The notes under the pieces were generated by a model. It made no database searches and was not told the DNA's origin. It saw only the letters and a list, made by a program, of their open reading frames with translations. Of a stretch of DNA of 46,832 nucleotides, positions 1-8,400 are shown one piece after another. Each line of letters begins with the position of its first letter. Position 1 is the first letter of the stretch. Made by a program: the position numbers and the translations under genes. Source of the stretch: Pontibacter qinzhouensis (GTDB lineage Bacteria; Bacteroidota; Bacteroidia; Cytophagales; Hymenobacteraceae); contig NZ_VRTY01000045.1 of assembly GCF_008017455.1 (NCBI RefSeq), forward strand, positions 1-46,832. The letters are read 5' to 3'.

Positions 1-1
1 T

Positions 2-238
2 AAAACCCTGCAAAGTCTGTTGCTCGGCCATAATCAGTTGAAGGAGGTGCCGGAGTCGGTAACGAACCTGGAGAACCTGCAGTTGCTGGACCTGAGCTTT
101 AACCAGCTTACAACCATGCCCGCCAACATCGGCAAATTAAAAAAACTGCAAACCTTGCTGCTGACAGAGAACAATTTTTCAGATGCCGAAAAAGAGCGTA
201 TTCGGCAGGCGCTACCAAATACCTATATCTATTTCTAA
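2..238 (+). CDS. Leucine-rich repeat protein, C-terminal end (partial)
   Basis: The reading frame is open from the first bases of the window, so this is the 3' end of a longer gene. An apparent TTG start at 20 is internal: the codons before it (K-T-L-Q-S-L-L) already belong to a repeat. Two to three leucine-rich repeats of the LxxLxLxxNxLxxxP type are visible (LGHNQLKEVP, LDLSFNQLTTMP, LLLTENNFS), followed by a short C-terminal cap ending in a tyrosine/phenylalanine tail. LRR proteins of this bacterial type form curved solenoids for protein binding. The partner and cellular location cannot be judged without the N-terminus. A strong terminator follows at 259. Confidence 0.85.
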   Translation, partial: KTLQSLLLGHNQLKEVPESVTNLENLQLLDLSFNQLTTMPANIGKLKKLQTLLLTENNFSDAEKERIRQALPNTYIYF

Positions 239-258
239 CAAAATAAAACTATGAACCC

Positions 259-305
259 AAGCCTGAGCAGCTGCTCCGCCAAAAGCAGCCGCTCAGGCTT
301 TTATT
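259..305 (+). terminator. Intrinsic terminator of the LRR gene
   Basis: The outer stem AAGCCTGAGC (259-268) pairs with GCTCAGGCTT (291-300), and an inner GCTGCT/AGCAGC stem extends it. TTATTA follows. Confidence 0.85.
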
Positions 306-452
306 AGTTAAGAGTTTAAAGTTATGAGTTAAAAGTCAGGCAAAGTTTGAATACTTGTTGCTCATCTTCTCCACTCCAATATCTTAAATCACGGAACTTA
401 CCTTCATCCCCACATCAACAAATCAACCATTTAGCAATTTAACCATTAATCT

Positions 453-511
453 AATTATTCTAATAAAAACAGCCTTCCGAAGGTTTTTGGAGTAAAATGC
501 GCCAAGGGTAA
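453..511 (+). repeat. Dispersed 60-bp intergenic repeat, copy 1 (forward)
   Basis: AATTATTCTAATAAAA start, CCTTCCGAAGG palindrome in the centre, GCCAAGGGTA end. It lies 72 nt before the quinone oxidoreductase start and is preceded by an AACCATT-type linker. Confidence 0.8.
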
Positions 512-582
512 AAACAGTACCTTACAACCTTCTGCTTTTACCATCGTCTTTTTTGTATCAGCAAAAGTTAAAACTGAAAGCC

Positions 583-1566
583 ATGCAAGCCATACTTGTT
601 AAAACACCCGGAGGTCCGGAGCAACTGCAGCTGGGGGAGTACCCGAAGCCGGAGCCAAAGCCACACGAACTGCTCTTAAAGGTGCATGCTACTGCCCTGA
701 ACCGCGCCGACACTTTACAGCGGCAGGGCAAATATCCGCCACCGGCAGGAGCAAGCCCTTTGCTGGGGCTCGAGGTAGCAGGAGTGGTAGAGGCGGCAGG
801 AGCGGAATGTAAAACCTTTAAACCCGGCAATAAGGTATTTGGCCTGCTTCCGGGAGGCGGGTATGCTGCGTATGCTGTTATAGATGAAGCCATGGCCATG
901 TCTGTGCCGGAAAACCTATCTATGGAAGAGGCAGCAGCTATACCGGAAGTGTTTTTAACAGCTTTTCAGGCGCTGGTGTGGCTGGGCAGGCTGCAGGCAG
1001 GGGAGCGGGTGCTCATCCATGCCGGGGCAAGTGGTGTGGGTACAGCTGCCATTCAGCTGGCAAAGGCTATGGGAGCAGAGGTGCTTGTAACGGCTTCTGC
1101 CGAAAAGCACCAGGTGTGCCTGGAGCTGGGAGCCGACAAAGCCATCGACTATAAAAACACCTCTTTTAAAGAAGAAGTACTAGCGTATACCAAAAATGAA
1201 GGAGTAGATGTGATCGTTGATTTTATCTCTGGTCCGTACTTCTCTGATAATCTCGATTGCCTCCGAACCGATGGGCGGCTGGTGATGCTGGCGACTTTAG
1301 GTGGCGGTAAAGTAGAAAACCTGGATGTGCGGAAGATTCTGGCAAAGCGACTGCAGATAACCGGCTCCACGCTCCGTTCTCGCTCCCGTGCCTACCAGGT
1401 GCATCTCACGCAGGAGCTAAGCGACTTTGCTGTAGAAAAATTTAAATCCGGCGAGCTAAAACCTGTTATCGATTCGGTGTATGATTGGCAGGAGGTGGCA
1501 GAGGCGCACCGGCACATGGAGGCAAACAAAAACACTGGTAAAATTGTACTACAGGTGTTGAAATAA
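583..1566 (+). CDS. NAD(P)H:quinone oxidoreductase, PIG3/QOR-type medium-chain dehydrogenase
   Basis: A 327-residue zinc-independent member of the medium-chain dehydrogenase/reductase superfamily. The N-terminal GroES-like substrate domain carries the NRADTLQRQGKYPPP signature typical of the PIG3/quinone-oxidoreductase branch. The Rossmann domain follows with AGASGVG (residues 147-153) for NADPH binding. The cysteine/histidine ligands of zinc alcohol dehydrogenases are absent, as expected for one-electron quinone reductases. I chose ATG 583 rather than an upstream TTG at 553 because the family begins with MxAI. The gene stands alone, between a repeat copy and an inverted repeat. The family assignment is firm. 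The natural substrate is unknown. Confidence 0.9.
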   Translation: MQAILVKTPGGPEQLQLGEYPKPEPKPHELLLKVHATALNRADTLQRQGKYPPPAGASPLLGLEVAGVVEAAGAECKTFKPGNKVFGLLPGGGYAAYAVIDEAMAMSVPENLSMEEAAAIPEVFLTAFQALVWLGRLQAGERVLIHAGASGVGTAAIQLAKAMGAEVLVTASAEKHQVCLELGADKAIDYKNTSFKEEVLAYTKNEGVDVIVDFISGPYFSDNLDCLRTDGRLVMLATLGGGKVENLDVRKILAKRLQITGSTLRSRSRAYQVHLTQELSDFAVEKFKSGELKPVIDSVYDWQEVAEAHRHMEANKNTGKIVLQVLK

Positions 1567-1579
1567 GTCACAAGACGTT

Positions 1580-1774
1580 GGACACAAGACACAGGACTTT
1601 TCTGGTTACAATGTTTCAAGGTTTGTTCTCTTGATTCTTTTGTTATTTAAATTTTGATTCAGGCAAAATTACTTGAATGAAAATATCCTTTTCGCTCAAA
1701 TGCAGCAACAGGAGCAGCTGTTGAGCGAAGGATAGTAACAAAATCTAAGGGCCTGTGTCCTGCGTCTTGTGTCC
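1580..1774. repeat. Inverted ACAAGAC-type repeat around a hairpin
   Basis: GGACACAAGACACAGGAC (1580-1597) is matched in inverted orientation by GTCCTGCGTCTTGTGTCC (1757-1774) with one mismatch. Between them TTCGCTCAA (1691-1699) pairs with TTGAGCGAA (1721-1729), flanked by TCCTT/AAGGA. A stretch at about 1667-1690 (AATTACTTGAATGAAAATATCC) resembles a decayed half of the dispersed 60-bp repeat. The region separates the convergent oxidoreductase and pseudouridine synthase genes. The hairpin could terminate both, but neither side has a good T-run. Confidence 0.55.
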
Positions 1775-1780
1775 CAAAAA

Positions 1781-2494
1781 TTAACTATAAGCCTGCAGCT
1801 GTTTTACCAGCACCGCAAAGTCTTTTGGGTAAGGTGCTTCTATCTTTATTTTTTCGCCATTCAGGAGTGTAAACCCGATGTTGAAGGAATGTAAGGCAAA
1901 CCGCTTGATAAGTGGCTGCTCCTCGGTTTGCTGCTTCAGGTTAAATTTGCGTTTTAGGCTGCTCAGATACAAAGGTTCTCCGCCGTACAGCTCATCCTGC
2001 ACAATAGGGGCTTTTAAATAAGCCAGGTGCACGCGTATCTGGTGCAGGCGCCCTGTTACCGGCACGCACTCTACCAGTGTATGCCGACTGAAATTCTCTA
2101 GCGTAGTAAAATACGTGTCGGCTGGTTTGCCTTGCGGGGCGAGTTTGGCCACACCTTTGGCACTTGTCAGGATGTTGCGGCTCACGAGCTGGTCCTCGAA
2201 TTTATGCTGCCCCCACACCACGGCATGGTACACTTTGTATACTTCGCGGGCCTCGAACTGCATCGAAAGGTGGCGGTAGGCCTCCGGGTTTTTGGCAAGC
2301 ACCAGGCAGCCTGAGGTATCCTTATCAAGGCGGTGGCAGGCCTGCAGGTCCGGGTTGTACTGCCGGGCTATTTTTAGCAGGTTGGTGGTGTTGGGCGTTC
2401 TGTCTTCGAGTGTGGCCAGAAAAGGTGGTTTGTTCACCACCACAAAATCTTCGTCTTCGTGTATAATCAGGTCTTTAAAAACCGGGTATTTCAT
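1781..2494 (-). CDS. RluA-family RNA pseudouridine synthase
   Basis: A 237-residue enzyme expected to isomerise uridine to pseudouridine in rRNA or tRNA. The catalytic motif HRLDKDTSG (residues 54-62) contains the essential aspartate (Asp57). The downstream TGRLHQIRVHL motif is also typical of the RluA/RsuA fold. There is no N-terminal S4 RNA-binding domain, so it is a short RluA-like form. The start was placed at ATG 2494 (MKYPVFKDL) because the 35 residues that could be read upstream have no family resemblance. Which RNA position it modifies cannot be told from sequence. It is a single gene, convergent with the oxidoreductase. Confidence 0.9.
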   Translation of the reverse strand: MKYPVFKDLIIHEDEDFVVVNKPPFLATLEDRTPNTTNLLKIARQYNPDLQACHRLDKDTSGCLVLAKNPEAYRHLSMQFEAREVYKVYHAVVWGQHKFEDQLVSRNILTSAKGVAKLAPQGKPADTYFTTLENFSRHTLVECVPVTGRLHQIRVHLAYLKAPIVQDELYGGEPLYLSSLKRKFNLKQQTEEQPLIKRFALHSFNIGFTLLNGEKIKIEAPYPKDFAVLVKQLQAYS

Positions 2495-2769
2495 CTTGTC
2501 TGCTATAAAACCAGGCACAGCTAACAAACCTGCTGTGCAATGGTGCAAAGATACGGAAATTTCACGTGTCCGATATTTTGTAACCAGAAGAGACGCCACC
2601 TGTCAGCAACCTCTGTAGTTCGCTACTGTTAATTTATACCTGCTTTTGCCCCATGTGCTTCTCTAAGGTAATGGTTAAGCCGATTCATCACATCTTTTTC
2701 GGTATTCATCACATTTATTTTCAGGGGTGCAAACTTACCTGTAAGATTGTATCATAAGAAACAGAAAAC

Positions 2770-4275
2770 ATGATACATCACAGGAAAATAGAGTTTTGGG
2801 TAGTAACCGTAGTTATTATCTTCTTCATCTTCAGTTTTGTGCAGGAGGCAGCGGCTGTACTAAGCAACCACGACTACCACGACATGCTTCATCAATATGG
2901 CTACAGGTTTAACGAAAATGGTTTGTGGTTCGACTTCCTGAAGCACCGGACCTACCCATTGCTATCGTACTACCTTACTATTTACCTCTCTTTCCTGCTC
3001 ATAAACTTTTACATTTACCCCAAGCTGTACCTAAAGCACGACTATACCTTAACTGTACTGCTCGGCCTGCTGGTATATATAGGAACAGTGGTCTCATTCT
3101 CTGTTACCGACACCTGGTTTAAAGGCTATATGCAAGTGGGTTTTGGTTACTTCTTTTTAAAGAACCTGGTACTGGTGGTGCTATTGTTCGGCAGCTTTGC
3201 ACTATATATTTTTCTGAAAGAAAACGCTTTGCGAACTTATACCATTCGGGCTGCCGGCGGCAAAACATTTCCTCCGGCCATTAAGCGCGAGTTTCAGGTG
3301 GTGGGAGGCATCTGGTTTGGGATTCTGCTGCTTTTTGTAGTTTCTTTTGATGATCGTGAGGCACGTGCTTTCGGAGCTTTCTGGTTTACTATGGTGCCTT
3401 ATGCTTATCTGCTGTACGCGCTCAACAGGTATTGGCTCCTGCCGGAGTTTGAGAAAGACAGAAGGCAGTTCTGGGCATATTTCAGTAAGCTGCTCTCGTA
3501 CTCGCTCCTGTTGTTTCTGCCCTTTGCCCTGGTCTTCAGCGGACTGATAAATGAATTTGAGCCAGGCTTATTTGTAGCGATTTGGATAGGGCAATTGCTG
3601 GTGGTGGGCACTTTGTCGTGGTTAGTATATAGGCGTACCAAGAACGATGTGAGCCAGCTTATTACGCTGAAAAAGGAGTTAGGGCAAACCACTGCTGATT
3701 TGCAGTTTCTGCGGTCTCAGATTAACCCGCACTTTTTGTTTAACTCTCTGAACACCCTTTACGGCACCGCTCTGCAGGAGAACAGCGAGCGCACGGCACA
3801 AGGTATACAAATGCTCGGCGATATGATGCGCTTTATGCTGCACGAGAACCACCAGCATAAAATTTTGCTCACCCGAGAGCTGGAGTACATGCGCAACTAC
3901 ATAGAGTTACAGTCGTTGCGGGTTTCTACTACGCCCGATATTGTGATCCAGACAAGAATAGAAGATGTGCTCGATGAGAAATTTATTGCGCCTATGCTGC
4001 TCATTCCGTTTGTGGAGAACGCCTTTAAGCACGGTATCAGCCTGAAGCAAAAATCCTGGATTAAGGTAACACTGCACTACGACCAGGACAAGCTCTACTT
4101 TGATGTCTACAACAGCACCCACAGCAGGCAGGAACTGGACCCTGAAAAAGACAAGTCGGGCGTGGGGCTAGAGAATGTGAGGCAGCGCCTGGCACTGCTG
4201 TACCCCGAGCGGCATGAGCTAATAATAAGAGAAACTTCAGAAGAGTTTTTTGTGCACCTTACAATACAGCTGTAG
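2770..4275 (+). CDS. LytS/YehU-type sensor histidine kinase
   Basis: A 501-residue membrane kinase. The N-terminal half contains about eight hydrophobic segments (roughly residues 10-280) with no recognisable sensor fold. The His_kinase domain begins with QINPHFLFNSLN, whose histidine (residue 321) is the predicted phosphoacceptor. The ATP-binding half shows LIPFVENAFKHGI (N-box) and GVGLENVRQRL (G-box). Kinases of this family pair with LytTR response regulators. One lies two genes downstream (5389-6060), so phosphotransfer between them is very likely. The 44-nt gap to the next gene suggests one operon. The stimulus is unknown. Confidence 0.92.
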   Translation: MIHHRKIEFWVVTVVIIFFIFSFVQEAAAVLSNHDYHDMLHQYGYRFNENGLWFDFLKHRTYPLLSYYLTIYLSFLLINFYIYPKLYLKHDYTLTVLLGLLVYIGTVVSFSVTDTWFKGYMQVGFGYFFLKNLVLVVLLFGSFALYIFLKENALRTYTIRAAGGKTFPPAIKREFQVVGGIWFGILLLFVVSFDDREARAFGAFWFTMVPYAYLLYALNRYWLLPEFEKDRRQFWAYFSKLLSYSLLLFLPFALVFSGLINEFEPGLFVAIWIGQLLVVGTLSWLVYRRTKNDVSQLITLKKELGQTTADLQFLRSQINPHFLFNSLNTLYGTALQENSERTAQGIQMLGDMMRFMLHENHQHKILLTRELEYMRNYIELQSLRVSTTPDIVIQTRIEDVLDEKFIAPMLLIPFVENAFKHGISLKQKSWIKVTLHYDQDKLYFDVYNSTHSRQELDPEKDKSGVGLENVRQRLALLYPERHELIIRETSEEFFVHLTIQL

Positions 4276-4319
4276 CGGCATGTAATTAGCAGGAATGGGA
4301 ACACTTTAACTTGTATAGT

Positions 4320-5357
4320 ATGAAACGGATAAGCAACCTGTCGCTTCTTCTCCTGCTAGCAGGACTCATCTTATCAGGAAAGCAACTGAAACCTTATACT
4401 GGTACAGCAGGCGAAAAACACACCATCGAAGGAAACATTGCAGGCCTGGGCCATGATACTATTCTGGTGAAGTACATGCCGGTAGCCAATCTGGGAATTC
4501 AGGAACTGCCCATGCAGGATACCCTTTTTTCTATTGACGGGAAGTTTTATCTTGACCTGCGGATAAAGGAGCCGGTGTTACTGTACCTGTTTCCAAAGAA
4601 AGGCGAGTTGGCAAGGCTCGATGGCACGCTTTTCCGGCCTGCAACCAATTACCTGGTTATGCTGGTAACACCCTCAAATAAATTAACTATAAAAGGAAAG
4701 CTGAAAGATTATTACCTTGATTACCAGGTAAGCGGCTCTGAGTTTAACGAGCAGTACGGGCAGGTACGGAAAAAATACATTCAGACTATTTCTGAGGCTG
4801 TCTCGCTTGAATTGGGGCTGGATACACTGCTGGCAATAAACGGCAACGGGGAGGTAATTCAACAGCTCTTTACAACGCGTAGCGAAATAAACGGCTTTTT
4901 GTGGCACGTACAGCTGGAGTTTATCAGAAACAACCTGGATCAGGAGCTGGCTGCTTTTTTCCTGATGAACCAACCAAACGATGTTTTCTTTAACTATTAC
5001 GCTGCCTTAACTGCCGATGTCCGGAATGGCCTATTTAAGAAGGCACTTGCCCGGCAATACAAGACACTCCAAAATGCACATGCAAAGGCAGGTATGGTAC
5101 CTCCGGGAGGTGATATGACTTTGTGCTTACTTAACAATAGCACCCTTGGAGCAGATGGTTCTCAAACAAAAACGTATTATTTTAATTGTAGAAGCAGTTC
5201 CGGTATTATAGAAGAACCTGTACCCACCTTACCAGAGAGCTATTGCACAACTATGGGTTCTGCACCTACTCCCGACGATGCCGTTCCTGATTTTGTGGTA
5301 GATGTGAGCTTAAAAATGTATAGATTTATGATAGCCACGTTTCAGAATACTTTTTAG
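4320..5357 (+). CDS. Secreted DUF4369-like protein lying between kinase and regulator
   Basis: A 345-residue protein with an N-terminal signal segment (hydrophobic residues 7-19) and no lipobox cysteine. Residues of about 35-150 resemble the DUF4369 domain found at the N-terminus of Bacteroidota TlpA-like thioredoxin proteins: IEGNI, DTLFSIDGKFYLDL, then the VSGSEFNEQY turn. The thioredoxin domain that usually follows is absent. The C-terminal 75 residues are unusual, Ser/Thr/Pro-rich with three scattered cysteines (TLCLL, FNCRS, ESYCTT). ATG 4320 was preferred over TTG 4311. It sits inside the LytS-LytTR operon (44 nt after the kinase, 31 nt before the regulator), which suggests a periplasmic accessory or the system's target. 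Function unknown; the domain call is moderate. Confidence 0.7.
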   Translation: MKRISNLSLLLLLAGLILSGKQLKPYTGTAGEKHTIEGNIAGLGHDTILVKYMPVANLGIQELPMQDTLFSIDGKFYLDLRIKEPVLLYLFPKKGELARLDGTLFRPATNYLVMLVTPSNKLTIKGKLKDYYLDYQVSGSEFNEQYGQVRKKYIQTISEAVSLELGLDTLLAINGNGEVIQQLFTTRSEINGFLWHVQLEFIRNNLDQELAAFFLMNQPNDVFFNYYAALTADVRNGLFKKALARQYKTLQNAHAKAGMVPPGGDMTLCLLNNSTLGADGSQTKTYYFNCRSSSGIIEEPVPTLPESYCTTMGSAPTPDDAVPDFVVDVSLKMYRFMIATFQNTF

Positions 5358-5388
5358 GCAGCGGCAACAGCAACAACAGATAACAGAT

Positions 5389-6060
5389 ATGAAGGCAATT
5401 GCAATAGACGACGAACCGATGGCGCTGGAGGTGGTGCGGTCGCATGCGGCCAAAGTTCCGTTTTTAGAACTCGAAGCCTGCTTTACAGATGCCTTTAAGG
5501 CGCTGGAGTACCTGCAGCATGAGTCTGTTGACCTGTTGTTCCTGGATATAAAAATGCCGGACATAACAGGGCTGGAGTTTGTAACCAGTTTGCAGAAGAA
5601 GCCGCTTGTTATCTTTACTACTGCTTACTCTGAGCATGCCGTTACCAGCTTTGAACTGGATGCCATCGATTACCTCCTGAAGCCCTTTTCGCTGGCCAGG
5701 TTTGTGAAAGCCTGTAACAAGGCGCAGGAGTTGCTGCAGTTACGAAGCCAGGCGGCTGTTCCCAAAGATTACCTCTTCCTTAAAACCGGCTACGAGCAGG
5801 TAAAGGTGCATTACAACGAAATACTGTACATGGAAGCAGCCGGCAACTACATTACTTTTGTGCTGGAGAGCAAACGGCTGCTCTCGCGTATGACCATAGC
5901 TGAGCTAACCGAGCTGTTGCCTGCCGATAAGTTTACCCGCGTGCATCGTTCTTACATTGTAGCCAAAGACAAAATAGATAAAATTGAGCGCCACCAGGTC
6001 TGCCTCCAGGGCAATTACGTGCCTGTGGGAGCATCCTACCTGCAGCAGCTTCAGGTGTAG
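5389..6060 (+). CDS. LytTR-family response regulator
   Basis: A 223-residue two-domain regulator. The receiver domain (1-120) has the acidic IDDEP pocket, the phosphoacceptor aspartate in LLFLDIKMPDITG and the lysine in YLLKPFSL. The C-terminal LytTR DNA-binding domain (about 130-223) shows the typical ILYMEAAGNYITF start and FTRVHRSYIVAKDKI. It is expected to bind direct repeats upstream of its targets once phosphorylated by the LytS-like kinase encoded at 2770-4275. It is the last gene of the operon. The stop is followed after 33 nt by a dispersed repeat copy and then by the convergent kinase gene. Confidence 0.93.
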   Translation: MKAIAIDDEPMALEVVRSHAAKVPFLELEACFTDAFKALEYLQHESVDLLFLDIKMPDITGLEFVTSLQKKPLVIFTTAYSEHAVTSFELDAIDYLLKPFSLARFVKACNKAQELLQLRSQAAVPKDYLFLKTGYEQVKVHYNEILYMEAAGNYITFVLESKRLLSRMTIAELTELLPADKFTRVHRSYIVAKDKIDKIERHQVCLQGNYVPVGASYLQQLQV

Positions 6061-6092
6061 AGGTGCCTTCTGAGTTTTAGAGTTATTCCTCG

Positions 6093-6151
6093 AATTATGC
6101 TAATGAAAATGGCCTTCAGAAGGCAAAAAGCTCTTTTTATGCCAATGGTAG
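6093..6151 (+). repeat. Dispersed 60-bp intergenic repeat, copy 2 (forward)
   Basis: AATTATGCTAATGAAAA, CCTTCAGAAGG centre, degenerate end GCCAATGGTA. It ends 6 nt from the stop of the minus-strand kinase. Read from that gene it gives GCCTTCTGAAGGC followed by a T-rich run, terminator-like. Confidence 0.8.
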
Positions 6152-6157
6152 CAGGTG

Positions 6158-7195
6158 TTATTCTTTTGCTTTGAGGAGCTTGAAACGGAGTGTGGTGCCT
6201 TTGCCTACTTCGCTTTTTACGGCAATAAAGGAGCGGTGTGCTTCTACAATGTGTTTGCAGATGGCCAGGCCGAGGCCGGTGCTGGTGGTATCGCGGGCGC
6301 GGCTTTTGTCGATGCGGTAAAAGCGCTCAAAAATGCGGTTAATGTGCTCTTCGCCAATGCCCCTGCCATCATCTTTTACGGTAATGGTGTAGCGTTTGCG
6401 GTTCTCAGTAAAGTAGATCCAGATGTTACCTTCGGGCCTGCCATATTTTATGGCGTTGTCTACGAGGTTTACAAAAACCTGGCAAATGCGGTTCCGGTCG
6501 GCGAAGAGCATTATTTTTTCGCCGGGGTTCACCTCGAGGTGCAGTTTAATCTGGCGTGAGGCTGCCTTCTGCTCCAGTTGCTCAAACACTTCCTGTACCA
6601 GCTCCACTACATCGAAGTTCTTCTTCTGCATTTTTACCACGCCTTTCTCGAACTGCGATATACTGATGAGGTCCTGCACCAGCGTCTCAAGGCTATCGAG
6701 GCTTTTGGCTGCTTTCTGCAGAAACTTGTCGCGCACGTGGGGGTCGTCTACGGCTCCATCCAGGAGGGTATGAATAAAGCCTTGCGCAGCAAAAATTGGT
6801 GTTTTCAGCTCATGCGATACATCGGCTAGAAACTCCCGGCGCATGGCCTGCAGCTGTTTCAGCTCGTCTATCTCCTGCTGCTTACCCTCTGCCAGCTGGT
6901 AAATTTCATCTTTTATTTTTTTGAGTGGATCGGCAGTAAACGTAGATCGGGTCTCTACTTTTTTGAAATCCTGTTTCCGGAGCTTCTCAAGGCTGGTGTA
7001 TACGTTCTTTATTTCCCTGAAAACCAGGGCCTCGTAGGAGAGGTAGAAAAAGAAGAAACAAGAGATGCAGACGGCAATCAGGGCTACTATCACGCCTTCT
7101 TCCGAAAGGATATCGACAAAAGCAAGAAAGGCGGTCAGCATAACTGCCACCGCCAGAGATATTAAAATGGCAAGCGTACGCGAGTTTAAATTCAT
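6158..7195 (-). CDS. PhoR-like sensor histidine kinase
   Basis: A 345-residue membrane kinase with two transmembrane segments (about residues 8-30 and 35-52) separated by a very short loop, so there is essentially no extracellular sensor. A linker with coiled-coil character (60-115) leads to the HisKA domain, with the phosphoacceptor His128 in ADVSHELKTP. HATPase_c follows: N-box NLVDNAIKYG, G1 DDGRGIG, F-box IFERFYRID, G2 TGLGLAICKHIVE. It is the likely partner of the OmpR-type regulator encoded just upstream at 7491-8231. The 295-nt gap between them holds a repeat copy that could act as an attenuator. The combination resembles PhoR/PhoB of Bacteroidota; the phosphate role is inference. Confidence 0.9.
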   Translation of the reverse strand: MNLNSRTLAILISLAVAVMLTAFLAFVDILSEEGVIVALIAVCISCFFFFYLSYEALVFREIKNVYTSLEKLRKQDFKKVETRSTFTADPLKKIKDEIYQLAEGKQQEIDELKQLQAMRREFLADVSHELKTPIFAAQGFIHTLLDGAVDDPHVRDKFLQKAAKSLDSLETLVQDLISISQFEKGVVKMQKKNFDVVELVQEVFEQLEQKAASRQIKLHLEVNPGEKIMLFADRNRICQVFVNLVDNAIKYGRPEGNIWIYFTENRKRYTITVKDDGRGIGEEHINRIFERFYRIDKSRARDTTSTGLGLAICKHIVEAHRSFIAVKSEVGKGTTLRFKLLKAKE

Positions 7196-7412
7196 GCAGA
7201 TTTTAAGAAGCAGGTATTAAGATACACGTTTCTTCTGAAATAAAAGTAGGATAGGATTGTATTTTGTGCCTGCCTTACATAGCTAAGACACTAATAAGAG
7301 AAGTGCATGAGAGGAGGAGTTTTTGTTTTATAGCCTCATCTTCTCATGCACTTAATTATAATCTTCTCTTCCTGGCTCCAAAAGCAATGTTTACCTCTTT
7401 GGCAACATTTAA

Positions 7413-7470
7413 AATATGCTAATAAAAATGGCCTTCTGAAGCTTTTGGAGGTAAAAATAGCCAAGGGTCG
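7413..7470 (+). repeat. Dispersed 60-bp intergenic repeat, copy 3 (forward)
   Basis: AATATGCTAATAAAAATGG, CTTCTGAAG centre, GCCAAGGGTC end. It lies 20 nt downstream of the response-regulator stop and upstream of its presumed partner kinase, inside the likely operon. Confidence 0.8.
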
Positions 7471-7490
7471 GAGGAGTGTTGGCGTTAAGA

Positions 7491-8231
7491 TCAGTCGGTG
7501 TTGAATTTATACCCTACACCCTTAATGGTTCTGATGTTGTCTTCCCCGATTTTCTCGCGCACCTTTCTGATGTGCACATCTACGGTGCGGGCAATTACAT
7601 ACACGTCGCTGCCCCAGATGTTGTTTAGAAGTTCTTCGCGGGTAAATACTTTGTTAGGAGTAGCTGCCAGGAAGGCCAGCAGTTCGAACTCCTTTTTAGG
7701 CAGTGTTATTTTGGCGTCGCCTTTGTAAACGGCAAAGCTGGTGCGGTCTATGCGCATGCCACCAATTTCGATTACCTTATCCTGTTCTTCCTGTTGCGCA
7801 TCGCGGCGGGCAAAGGCAGCCAGGCGGCTAAGGAGGGCACGCGGCTTAATAGGCTTTGTTATAAAGTCGTCGGCACCGGCATCAAAAGCAGCTACTTCCG
7901 AAAACTCTTCGGAGCGGGCCGTCAGGAAGATAACATGCGTGTGGCGGAAATCAGGCATTTCGCGGAGCTGCCGGCAGGCGGCAATACCATCCATTACAGG
8001 CATCATCACGTCCATTAAAATAACATCGGGCTTAAACTCCAGTGCTTTTTCGATGGCTTTCTGGCCGTTCTCTGCCTGCTGTACGTCGTATCCTTCTTTC
8101 TGAAGGTTGTATTCCAGTAGTTCCACAATGTCTGGGTCATCGTCTACTACCAGTATTTTGTAGTGTAATGCTGTTGGCACACTCATTCGTTGTTGTTGAT
8201 GATGCACGTTTAATCTGGCTGTTTCCATCAT
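7491..8231 (-). CDS. OmpR/PhoB-type response regulator
   Basis: A 246-residue regulator with a receiver domain (VVDDDPD pocket, phosphoacceptor aspartate in ILMDVMMPVMDG, lysine in FITKPIKP) and a C-terminal winged-helix Trans_reg_C domain. The latter is recognised by LPKKEFELLAFLA, the recognition-helix region ending RTVDVHIRKVREKIG, and the terminal IKGVGYKF. It probably controls genes together with the kinase at 6158-7195. The start is uncertain: ATG 8231 gives a 15-residue basic/Gln-rich leader, while ATG 8186 (MSVPTALHYKIL) fits the family length better. A -7 box at 8276-8283 is compatible with either. Confidence 0.92.
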   Translation of the reverse strand: MMETARLNVHHQQQRMSVPTALHYKILVVDDDPDIVELLEYNLQKEGYDVQQAENGQKAIEKALEFKPDVILMDVMMPVMDGIAACRQLREMPDFRHTHVIFLTARSEEFSEVAAFDAGADDFITKPIKPRALLSRLAAFARRDAQQEEQDKVIEIGGMRIDRTSFAVYKGDAKITLPKKEFELLAFLAATPNKVFTREELLNNIWGSDVYVIARTVDVHIRKVREKIGEDNIRTIKGVGYKFNTD

Positions 8232-8275
8232 GTTAATCCAGGTAAAGGTATGTCAGGATGTACTTTCTCCTGAAA

Positions 8276-8283
8276 CAAATATA
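8276..8283 (-). promoter_or_regulatory. Putative -7 box of the response regulator
   Basis: On the minus strand this reads TATATTTG, an exact match to the Bacteroidota -7 consensus TAnnTTTG, 45 nt before ATG 8231. No TTTG is seen at the -33 position. Confidence 0.45.
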
Positions 8284-8370
8284 CGCTGGTACCAGCTAGA
8301 ATATAGTAGGTTTACGAAATGTTAATATTTTCTTAACATACCTGCCACTAAGTTGAGTGTGTACCGCAAC

Positions 8371-8395
8371 AAAAAACCAGCCTGGTGCGGCTGGC
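8371..8395 (-). terminator. Intrinsic terminator of the DUF3108 gene
   Basis: The stem CCAGCC (8377-8382) pairs with GGCTGG (8389-8394). On the minus strand a run of six T follows (8371-8376). It starts 6 nt from the stop codon. Confidence 0.85.
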
Positions 8396-8400
8396 TTTCG

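Larger units (their letters stand above)
239..582. other. Intergenic region with terminator and repeat modules
   Basis: No gene seen. It holds the LRR terminator (259-305), an AGTTAAGAGTTTAAAGTTATGAG-like AT-rich module near 305-335 that recurs at about 42083-42115, an AACCATT-type linker (about 420-450), and copy 1 of the dispersed 60-bp repeat (453-511). Confidence 0.6.

Noticed and set aside
553..582. TTG start 30 nt before the quinone oxidoreductase ATG, and similar early non-ATG starts at 4311, 10559, 12815, 16939, 26813, 27443 and 31794
   Set aside because: In each case a downstream ATG fits the family start or signal peptide better.
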